Source of the DNA: Adiantum capillus-veneris
Lineage: Eukaryota; Streptophyta; Polypodiopsida; Polypodiales; Pteridaceae
Length of the DNA: 64,000 nucleotides
NCBI GenBank assembly: GCA_014529385.2
Contig: CM043968.1
Location: 25,285,513-25,349,512 of the forward strand
Reading direction: 5' to 3'
Below the pieces are notes generated by a model. The model was not told the DNA's origin, searched no databases, and saw only the letters and a program-made list of their open reading frames with translations. Positions 37,116 to 48,652 of the stretch are shown here, in pieces; positions within the stretch are counted from its first letter, which is position 1, and each line of letters begins with the position of its first letter. The translations under genes and the position numbers were made by a program.

Positions 37116-40100
37116 TACTTTTTTAAAGCTCTGCTTTATTTACTCAAGAGAGAGCTTGTGAGAGACAGAGAGCTTTTGCTTTATTTTTGGCAAGGCTTTT
37201 GATTTTGAAGCTTTTGGGCTCTGCTTTGAGCATCCTTTGTAAACATATATAATAGTGGCTTGGGCTCTCACTTCTCAGAGCATCTGGACGCAGAGTCTGA
37301 GAGTGAGTCCCGACCACTCACTTGTACTTTGAGTTGCAGATTAATACAAAAGGAAATACCGAAAGGGGCGCCAGTGTTTGGGGCCAATATCTCTAGGCAC
37401 GGAACTCCGTCGGGCCAGTGTCGAATCAATTGTGAACTGTGAACTGTTTCGAAGTAAATTCTTATGGTGTCGTGGCAGAATCTTGACTTGGAGTGTCCAA
37501 GTCTGTTAGAATGGTATCAGAGCACGGCCGATTTCTCGTCTGTAGGAAATCCGATCCTTTTTACGCGGCACTTATGGCTTCAATCAAAGATCAGTCATCT
37601 TCTCTGCGTCCGGAGATGCGGGAAGAGATCACAACGAAGATTCACGCGAGGAGTACGGCCCGCCTCAACCTACTCAGGCGGAGATCGAAGAGATAGAGCG
37701 TCGACGATTGATCGGTGATGCAACATAGATGATGCTAAATTTTGCGAAGGACCCGAAATTTGCAAAATTTATGAGTTAGACCTCCTTCGACAAGGTGCAT
37801 GCACAATGGCGGCAAACCACAGAACCACCCCTCAAACCGGCATTGAAGAAACCTCCGACTCCAAGGATGTATACAAAGCAAGAATTAGAAGAGATAGTTG
37901 ATGCACGAATTGCTCAGCTTTATGACGCGCAGAACAAAGCAGAAAAGCACGACAAAAAGTGGAAGAAAGGAACTGACTTCCCGGGTTATTTGGGTCGTCA
38001 GTCTACATTTGCATCGGAAAGAAAGCAGAAGAAGCGTGTTCGATTTGAAGGGGTACCCAGTTCTTCTTCTTCTTCTTCTGAGAGTTCTTCTAGCTCCTCT
38101 GACTCGAGCCAAGAAGACAGAAAAGGCAAAAAGCAAAGCTTTGGAAAGGGCAAGAAAAAGGCAAAGACCCTAAAATTGGCCCAATGATTGACAATTCTAC
38201 AGAGGAATCGTCTTCGGATAGTTCGGACTCTGACGATAGCAGCTTTTATGCAAAGAAGAAGAATTTTTTATAAAGCCAACCAGTATGACTTTCTGGAAGA
38301 TAAAAGCAAGAAAGTCCGAGAGTTTAAGGAAGGTGGACAATCAATTAAATTTGACACGTTTTCTGGGTATAGAGATGCTTCGAAGGCTTTGTCTTTCATA
38401 CAGCAGTTTGACATAGCTTTCTCTAGAGGGCGTTACTCAGAGCACTCCAAGATTCGGAGGCCTGCCTCTTACTTCAAGGAAGCATCCTCTTACTTCAAGG
38501 GAAATGCTCGAACTTGGTGGTCCACTCTTCTATTAAACAAGACCAGTTAAATGGTTGAAATTCAAAAGGCTTTTTAGTTCTTCTCGGTTGACTCGAGAGT
38601 ACGAACGAGACATACGAACTGCTTGAAACCATCTTCGGATGACCAAGAAGGATACATTAGACGCATATTGCGAGAGATTCTGGAGCTCTTTTCTACCCGC
38701 CTCTTCATTCAAGAAGATCTCGTTCAAAGAACAGATTGAGCGGTTTACCTTGGGTCTTCCTACAGAGATCCGAGATCACTGCTTAGAGCAAAAGTCAGAT
38801 TTCATTCAGGAACTGATGAGTCATGCGAAACGGGGTTTTGCCATTCACTCGGGCAGTTTGACCTACCCCACAGATGAAATCATGACGCAAAGGACCAAAC
38901 AAACTTCGAAAAATGAAAGTAGAAAGAGGAAGAGCAACCCAGAAAAGAAAGAAAAGGATGCACGACCCAAACTCACTCCCCAAGAGAGAGCTCTTTACAT
39001 CAAAGAGGGGAAGTGCTTTGGATGCGGAGAAACTGGACACATCTCCGCGAAGTGCCCTAAGAAGGCACCGAAAGAACAGAATGACAAGGATGAAGACAGG
39101 CCTGAAGGTTCGAGAGCAGCTGAGGAACGTGGACGAAAAGGCAAGATGAAACACAGGACTGGTTCCAGATTGCGTGGGTACTAACCCAAGCACGATGGAC
39201 GAGAGTACAGAACTTTGCGGAGCATGGGGCAAAGTGAAAGACCAAGAAGCCCTGATCTTCTTTGATAGAGGAGCCAAGGCCAACTTCATTTCACCTGAAT
39301 TGGCGGCGCGGCTCGAGATCACCCCCGATCGGATGGGACCACTAGCAGAGGCAGTTCTAGCGGCACCCGACAGGGACGTAGCCATTACACCTGTCATTGG
39401 AAAACTTTGGTTGCATTGTCAGGTGTATTTGGGGCATGAGGACTTCTACATAATGCCTTTGGAAGGTTGTGATGTCCTCTTGGGAATTCCCTGGTACCAT
39501 AAGCACAACGCCATGGTCGACTATCGGGCGAGAAAAGCGACTTTGACTACAGAGAAGGGCAGAACCATTGTACTTGATGTAAAACTTAAGGGCGAGTCTG
39601 TCCCTATTGTATCGGCTTCGGCCATTTCAAAATTAATGAAATCCAATCTGTTTGTTTACTCGATCTTCTTGAGAGAGATTGAAACCGTCCCGTAGGGCGG
39701 TAGACGTTAGCTTTCACCCGATCTTTTAACACTTGGCTTTACAACACAAAGCAATGACTTTAAAAACCTGTAACTGGGAATGGGATTACACTTCAAAACA
39801 AAAGCACGGCCAGGAAGCTAGAATGCCCCCAAGCAAACAATGACACCTGTAGGCCCCAAAAGTTTGCGCCCCTTTCGGTATTTCTTTATTCTTTAACAGA
39901 GGGAATAAAACCTATGATTTCCTACAAGCTGTCCCGCACAATCTGGGCTGAATTCCATCTATTCTGCCCCAATTTCGTCAACATAGTTGTACTAGGACGC
40001 TTCAAAATCAGTATCCCCACGCAATAGATGACTTCCCCAACGCATACGGACACTTTGCAAAACCTGGCGAGAATCTGCAGCATGCTGAATTCTCTGTTTT

Positions 40101-43100
40101 CTGCCCCGAAAATGCACCAGATCACCTCTACAACGGCCCCCTCGCATCGCCGAACCTCCTAGGGGTATTAGGGGCCATTTAGGGCCGAAACACTAAACCT
40201 TCAAAAATACACAGCAGGCTGTAATTCCCTGTTTCGGGCTCCGTTTCGCGTGTCAGTCGCATCCGTAGCAAGTCCTCCAGCTCCCGCACCTGTAGGGCTA
40301 CTTGCCCTTTGGATCATACGAGATTTCTCACGTGAAACCTATCCAAATTCACCTGTACCTGCGGGGGATTAGCCACTAGCTAATCCAGTACCTGTGCAAG
40401 AGGCTCTTGCCTCGGCAATCGTGCATGAACCCACACAACTGTACATTGGTCAAATGAGAAGCCCACTTGAGGGGCATAACATAGCTGCTCATAAGGGAAA
40501 GAGAGAGCAGTGCGTAGCATGCAGGGCATCACTCCTGGCACCGCACTGTACATAAGAGGGAAAGGAAGCACACCATAGCTCTTAACCTGTGTTGACAAAG
40601 ACTTCAAAAATGAGCCTCCCAGCTATAAATTCAGCGCTACCTTCTCCTACCAAAGATACACTTTTTGGGACACATTGTCTTAGCAGCACAAGTGCAGATG
40701 GACCCGGCCAAGTCAGAGACTATCCGTGATTGGCCCGATTTGAAGAATGTCCATGAAGCTAGAAACTTCTTGGGCTTGTGTTCGTACTACAGGCGGTCCA
40801 TTAGAAAGTTTGAAGAGGTTGCTTCCCCTTTGCATATCTTGACACAGAAAGGAGTCCCTTTCTCGTGGGGACCCACAGAGGTGACTGCCTTTCAGACATT
40901 GAAAGAGAAATTGACTACGGGACCAGTTTTGACTTTGCTGGACTTGCAGAAGTCATTTGAAGTATATTGTGATGCTTGTGGCCGTAGTCTGGGTGCGGTC
41001 TTAATGCAAGAAGGCCATGTCATTGCCTACGAGAGCCGACTGTCCTCAAGGCTAGAATTGACAACACAAATTTATGAGAAAGAGCTTTTGGCGGTTATCC
41101 ATACTCTTACTCAGTGGCAACATTACCTACTCGGAGCTGATTTTACTGTCTTCACAGACCATTAGAGTTTATGCTACTTCTTGTCACAGAAGCAGCTATC
41201 GGAAAAGCAGATGCGGTGGGCGAACATCTTGTCACAGTTTCACTTCCAGATTGTCTATGTTAACAGATAGAAGAATTTGGTGGCAGATGATTTGTCTCAG
41301 AACCAACGGCTTCTGGCTATTTCCACGATACATCATAGGAGCTTCGAGGATATGGTCGATCAGTATGCTACAGATACAGTTTTGCAAACATTTTCACACG
41401 GATACGGGATGGGGAGATAGTAGCGGGATATTCTATTCAAGATAGCTACTTGATGAGTAAAACCATGTTGTGCGTTACACAGCCGTTGAGGGAAAAGGTT
41501 ATGACCGAATGCCACTGTCCACCTTTTACGGGTCACCGCGGCATTGCTACCACCTTGAAAGAGGTAGAGAGATACTTCTTTTGGCCGAGGCTTGAGAAGG
41601 ATGAGGACGAGTTTGTGCGCAGTTGCTTGGTATGCCAGAAGGTAAGTTTGACAGGCATAAAGCACACAGATTGTTACAACCTTTGCCCATACCCACCCGC
41701 CCTTGGGAAAGTATTGCAATGGATTTCATTTTTGATCTCCGAAGAACACAGAGTGGTCACGATGGTATCTGGACTGTTATTGACAGATTTAGCAAGCAGG
41801 CTCATTTCATTCTAGTAAAGCAAACAGTCAAGCCAGATCACTTAGCGAGACTGTTTGTGGCCCAGATCTTCAGATTACATGGCATGCCCGAGACGATTGT
41901 CTCCGACAAGGGACCCAGATTCACGAGTTGCTTTTGGAAGGCTATTTGGGAGAACATTGGCATGCGGTTTGCAGTTCTCGTCATCTTTCCACCCGTAGAC
42001 CAACGAGCAATCTGAGATTGCTAATTCACTGGTACTAGATTTATTGAAGTCTTACATCTCGGATCAAAAGACTCAATGGGAGAAGTATTTACCTTTGGTG
42101 GAATTTGCCTACAACAACACAATACACTCTTCAACGGGGAAGGCGCCATTTGAGATTATTGAAGGTGTTACGAAGGTCCACCCTTCCTAAGCACGAAAGA
42201 TAAGATTTTTGAAGTCGATGAGTACACGCGTGACTTGGACACGGCTGTTGCCAAGGTCCGCGAGGCTTTGCAAAAATCTCAGGAAAGACAAAAAAAGGCA
42301 GCAGATCGCCGTCACCGCGATTTGAAATTGAAGGAGAACGATTGGGTGCTCTTACGTTTTGAGAAGGCACGCCTGAGAAAGAAAAAGGGAAAGGAGAGGC
42401 TTTTTCCAAAGCTTAGTATGCAATACTACGGACCTTTCCAAATCTCCGAAAAGATAAATGATGTCTCCTTCCGACTGAAGCTGCCCGACACTTGGAGGAT
42501 TCACAATGCTTTTCATGTGAGTCTCCTGAAGCCTTTTAAAGGTGATGTGCCCGAAGATGGGGAGCCTGATGAGCAACCCAAAGTGGAAGAAAATGAGGAG
42601 ATCCTTGTTCCCGGAACAGATATTGGCACATAAAGACAAAAAGATTAAGGGTAAAGTAAGAAGGCAGTTCTTGGTTAAATTCAAGAACTATCCTACATTG
42701 GATGCGAAGTGGATGGAGGAGGAGGACCTAGCAGATACTCCTCATATGGTGAAACTTTACCTTGAAGCTTTTGGTTTAGCATAGTCTATTCCAAATAGAA
42801 CCCCGAATTCAGCTTGGCCGGATATATGGTGCAATGGGTATGCACAAGAGGGGAGTTACTCCACTCCTTTGTCAACAGATTCCTCGATTTTTTATACTAG
42901 TTGTTAGCCTTGCATATTCTTTCAGTAAAGTGTTAGTAAACCTTAGTAATTTACTTTTCAGATTGTAATTAGTGAAGGGCTTTGTACCTCTTCATTCTTC
43001 CTAGTAGTTGGCCTCACACTTGATGGTAGCACATTGTAAGAGATGAAGATGATAAATGCAAGACTACGGCTATGAAGATTCTGTGTTTCTCTCTGTATTC

Positions 43101-45214
43101 TGTCTTCAGTTTCCATTCAGTACCCTGACTCTACTCCGAACCTGCACAGGTACTGAAACTGTTTTGAATCTGTAATGAGATGATGCACTGCCTTAATGGT
43201 TGATTTAGTTGTTATTCCCACTCCCCTATGTCTCAATAACACTTGGCGATCCTGCTGATTATGGAGCAAACTTTGATCAAAGCCTTAATGGGCAATGGGG
43301 TCTAGTTGGGACATATGGAGTTGTGAACCCGAAGATTTCCTGCAAGCATTCTCCAATTGGAAGTCAGAGAAGGAAGCACAAGAGGAGTACAAGTAGTGGC
43401 TGAGAATGTAATTGAGGAGTATGAAGATGATTTTGTGGACGATGCAAGCAATGATGATGATTCTCAATGGTGTTTTCAACAACTTGTTATTGTTTCCAAC
43501 CTGAAACAACCTCAAGTTGTTGGTTTTCAGTTACCAACAGTTTTTCAGGCACCTGCAGTTTCAAAACCTCATATTTCAAAGCCTGAATCTGATTTGTCAA
43601 CACCTGAATTTTTTCGACCTGATTTTGATGTTCTTGAATATGGGATCAAAGTTGTAGATACTCAGATTATTGAAGAGAAGAAGTTGGTTCAAGAAGGAGA
43701 TGTTGTTCAATGCAAGGGAGATGAAGTCCAAAAGATAATGAAGGAAGAAGGAGGAAGCCAGGAGCAACTCGTGAGCCAAAAGAGCCAAGAGGTCTACCAA
43801 CTATCCCCAAATCTCACATCGAAGAGACTCACCTCTTTGCAGGAAGAGAACACAAGTTATCCAAAAGAAGAATTGATGATTGAGAAGAAGGGAATCCAAG
43901 TGGGGGTGAGAGAGAGAAGCCACCAATATCCCATACAAACCCATATGCCAACATTGGACATTAATCTTGAGGAGGTTGAAATTAAGGGAGACATTAGATT
44001 ACAATGTATTAAAGTGGAGGAGATGAATATACATGAAGACATAAAGTGTGCCAATGATGAGAATGATGTGATGAATCGGTTTTTGATGATGAAGATTATT
44101 CCACAGGTGACAGCTTGAAAGGTGTTTGTGTTGATGGAGAAGAGTTTTTTGGTGCTTTGAAGACTGAAAGCCAATTTCCAAGAGCGGATATGAATTATTC
44201 AGGTTGTGAAGACAAGAATCTTCAATTTCAGGTCCCTGAATTACAAGTTTTGATACCAAAGATTCCCGATTTGCAGAGTTTCAGAATTCAGGTCCCTTAT
44301 CCGCAAAAAACTGATTTGCAAAGGAGTTCAGTACCTGAATTTGCTAACTATCAAAGTCTTGCTATTTCGTAAGCGGAGATGATCAACAATCTCTCATTAG
44401 AGTTGAAGAATAAGAGGCATTCAAGTATGGTTGCGGCAAATGAAGCCCTTTCCAAAATCAATCAACTTCAAGAAGAGAAGACATCATTGATGGCAGAGAT
44501 TTCTCAGGTTCAAACTGAAGCCGACTTGCATATTGTTAAGTATGGAGCCTGATTTACCCTTTGTAATTTTCTGTAGTAAAAGCGCACATTTGTAAGGCCC
44601 CCATTATGAGGAGAAGCCATCGTGCGTGAAGGTAAATCACTCACCGGAAACCAAAATTTTCACAGTCAAAAACCAAGGGCAACTTTAGGGGGCTCGGGGA
44701 CGGAAGCCCCCGAGACCTTTTTCTTTCCCTCGCCGGAATATTCCTTTTTCCCGGAATATTATGGCCGGACGACGGCCGGAAAGTGGTAGAAAAACAACCG
44801 GTCGGTTGGCCGGTGGCCGGTAGTCAATGGCCGGTGGCCAGTGGTCGGAAGTCAATGGCCGGTGGGGCCGGTGGCCGAATTCAAAAGCGGACTTGCCTTC
44901 TCAAGGGCGGCCACACATGGGCGGATTGGAGGGTCCGATTTGGACTTATTCGCACAAGGGCGGCTACACATGACTGCCTCTCATAAGAGAGGGTAGCCCT
45001 TTTGGCCTATAAAAGGAGGCCATTTCTACACACATTATATAGTGTGAAGTTGATGCAACAAGGTGAGAGTGAGGTGATGAGAGTGAAGCAAGGCGGGAGC
45101 TCCATTAAGGGTATAATCCCTTTGTAAATTACTTCTTGTTTTGAAGTACTAAAACCATTGAGTGGCTGCTTTCCCGTGGACGTAGCCCACATTGGGTGAA
45201 CAACGTATATCGTG

Positions 45215-45253
<39 letters not shown>

Positions 45254-48200
45254 CTATAATCTTGTGTATGTAAATCTGTCTCTCTCCATTAAGTAATCTA
45301 CTCAATTATCTATTTAGCTACGTCTTATTTCCTAACACATATTTCTTACTGTTATGAAGTCTATAATGCTCTTAAGCAAGTTGTTTTGGATAAAGATAAT
45401 CAAATTGAGAATTTGAATCTTCAACTTACTCAAATTAAGAATATGGAGTCTTCTTCAAACCTTGATATTGTGGAAGGTATCCTGAATGATAATGTTGTCT
45501 TAGATGATCTTTAAGATATTGGTGCTTTTACAAATTCAGTCAAGGAGATTGGAAGTCAACCCTTTTCCAAGGAAGTTCAGTTTCCTGATGGTATTCTCGA
45601 AGATTTGTATTCCTTATGTGGTCATGAGCCTGATGTCAATGTTGTGAATGGTGTTCATGATGCTGAGGAGATGGTTTTGACAAATGATGATGCAAGTATT
45701 TTGCAAGTTCTTGATGATGATCAAGTGGGTTTTCTTGGAAATTGTTCTATCTTTGTCTGTGATGTTGTCAATGAAGAAGATATGATGCGTAATATGTGCT
45801 TTATGCAAGAAGAGAAGAAGTGGAAGGAAATTCAGGGGACACAAGTCAAAAGTTGTCAGTTTCAGGGAGATATCAGTGATTGGAGAAATTTGCGACTAAA
45901 AAATGGATTTCTTGATGTTTTCGAGGGAGAATATGTGCAAGCCATCTTGGTGGTGTCTTTTATGTGCGAAGGAAATTTAAAACTTTTGTTTTCAAGCCTT
46001 GAATCAAATCAATTTGATGAAGAAGCAAATTAGTTTGGATGTTTCTTGAATCAAGATTTTCAGGAAAATCAATTGTTTTAGCATACTGAGTATAAATCAG
46101 GTCTTTGACTGTTGCATCTACATGCAAAGATATTGGAAATGTTCAAGAGGTGTCTAAAGGAACCTGATTTGGAATCTAAATCTAAACCTGCTACTGGACT
46201 TGAATGTGTACCTGAATCTAAATTTGGATCTGAACCTGACCCTGAATCTGAACCTATTACTGAACCAGAACCAGAACCTGAATGTGTACTTGAATCTGAA
46301 AATGGACTTGAAAACCTGAAGTTACTTGAAGGAGAGGAAAGTTTATTGATTTATAGAAGAAATTTGAAGCGGGATGCAGGAAGCAAAGATCAATTTGCTT
46401 ATTTTTGCCTGACATGAGTCAAGAAGATCATGAAATCTTGTTTTTGAGGATGTGGAGTCCAGAGTTGAATCTAATCTTCTTCCACCGGTGTTGGAGATAC
46501 TGAAGAAGCAATGTTTGATAGTTTGCAAGGTGTTTTTTCATATCAAACCGTTTGTATCTCATTTTGAATTGAAACCTGATCTATCTGAAAGGTTATCTAC
46601 TGCAAATTGGTGGCTAACATTGATTATGGAGATGTTTTTGAAGTATGTGATGATAGTTACTGAGCTTAAAGTTGCAGATGCTTCAAATCTTGAAGTGTCG
46701 AAAGCGGGTGAAGCTCAACCTCAATTTTGAGATTGCAAATCAGATCTTGCAGATGGGAGATGTTGGTTTTGATGATTCAATAACATCAGTTTCATATTGT
46801 TTGGATCGGATTTTGCAAGATAATGATCAAGAGATGAAGGTTTTGGACCTGATTTTGCAAAATGTTATGGAGTTCAAAGGGATTTGATGTTTTGAATATT
46901 TTGCTTGCTAAAGTTGCAGACTTTGATGAGTGGAGTGATTGAGTTGTAAAGAGGATTCTTTTGAGTCTAATTTGCCGAGAATGATGAGTGTTGAAGAGGA
47001 GATGTTTGTGGAGAATTTGGATCAGTTTTTCCATGGTTCTTGGAAGCAGTTTATTTACTTGAGAAGATGTTTTGGGGATATATTTGCTAATTTTCAAATT
47101 TGCAAAGGGACGCAAAATTCAGGAATGCAAAATTCAGTACTGCAGATTTCAAGAATGCAGATTTCAGGGATGCAGAGGATCCTGAACCTGAATTTGACTA
47201 TTTTTATTGAATTTTGGTTGAGTGAAAACTTGATCATTGGACTATGGTTCTACCAGTTTGTTTTGTATGAGCTCTTATGGATGATGATTTACTTGATTGA
47301 TTCCCAGCCCTGGCATGTTGGTTATAATGGTACACTTGTAAATCACTCTTGATGGTGAGGTGGTGCACAATGTTTTGGGATATCAATGTAATCCTTTGGG
47401 GGGACAAAGGGCGGTGTCTAATGGCCTTAAGGTATGTAGTTGTATATCTTAGATTTAGTTCCAGCCACTATACTTTGCCTACTTTTAAGGAGTTAGCACT
47501 GAGTTTTTGGAACAAGGGATGTGTGGGATTCGAGTCCAAAGTTTTTGCTGGGAAAAACTTTTTGCCACCGGGCTGTGCCAGGTGTTAGCCTTGCATATTC
47601 TTTCAGTAAAGTGTTAGTGAACCTTAGTAATTTCCATTTCAGTTTGTAATTAGTGAAGGGCTTTGTACCTCTTCATTCTTCCTAGTAGTTGGCCTCGCAC
47701 CCGATGGTAGCACATTGTAAGAGATGAAGATGATGAATGCAAGACTATGGCTATGAAGATTCTGTGTTTCTCTGTGTATTATGTCTTCAGTTTCCATTCA
47801 GTACCCTGATTCTATTCTGAACCTGCACAAGTACTGAAACTGTTCTGAATCTGTAATGAGATGATGCACTGCCTTAATGGTTGATTTAGTTGTCATTCCC
47901 ACTCCCCTATGCCTCAATAACACTAGTCATTGATGTCTCTTTGAGCTTCAGGGATACTCAAAGCTGACAGTATTGTGCTGTATGACTTTATGAACTGGAA
48001 TTCTCGGTAATATGATACTGATTTGTTCTTGACTTGTTTAAGTGCAGGAACTAATCGACGAAATGGCTGCAACATTTTGGTCTGAATGATCTCGATAGAC
48101 ATGGTTGCAATAGGGATTAGTCAATCGGGCATCTATGAGGTCCTGAGTGGATCTAGATGCGATTGCTAATTGCATTGCCGATAAATCACGGTCTGGGATC

Positions 48201-48606
48201 CGAATGAATGTTGAATGTGATTTGTCATGTGATGTCTAGTAATGTCCTGCGATGTTGTGTGATGTGACTGTAGATTTGGTACATGTGCTAGATGTGTGTT
48301 CCTAGTGCATTGGTACTAACAGTCAGTGTCTGCTAAGACAGTTTATGGCTTTTGTCTGTTTTGTAGGCATAATCGAGGGCGATTACAATGCTTTCAAGAG
48401 GGGGATATGTCACAAACTGGTGACGTGGCTGTCAAGTATACACACTGGCCCTACTGCTGAAAATAGCTCAGTACACGCACCCCCATTGAAATGATGACCT
48501 GGCTTGCTGTACGGACGCCCGCGTTTTGCGGCGGATTTTGCGACAACAGCTGTACGGAAAAAGCAGGGCCAGCTTTTTGGGCTACTGCTTTATTCTACGC
48601 AAGAGG

Positions 48607-48652
<46 letters not shown>

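Larger units (their letters stand above)
42902..47922 (+). mobile_element. Element F: LTR element carrying captured plant gene sequence
   Basis: Two 340-bp direct repeats (42902-43241, 47583-47922) start TGTTAGCCTTGC and end CTCAATAACA. TSD CTAGT lies at 42897-42901 and 47923-47927. The uninterrupted target is visible in element A near 36190. A possible PBS starts at TGGCGATCCTGC (43244); no clear polypurine tract was seen before 47583. The interior has no gag or pol. It encodes acidic, proline-rich segments and a GTD-binding (DUF593) coiled coil as found in plant myosin-binding proteins. It is non-autonomous. Confidence 0.82.

Noticed and set aside
40380..40607. 75-codon minus-strand ORF as a captured gene inside element B
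   Set aside because: It lies wholly within solo LTR E, which has TG...CA ends and the shared R/U5 box. No protein family is recognisable.
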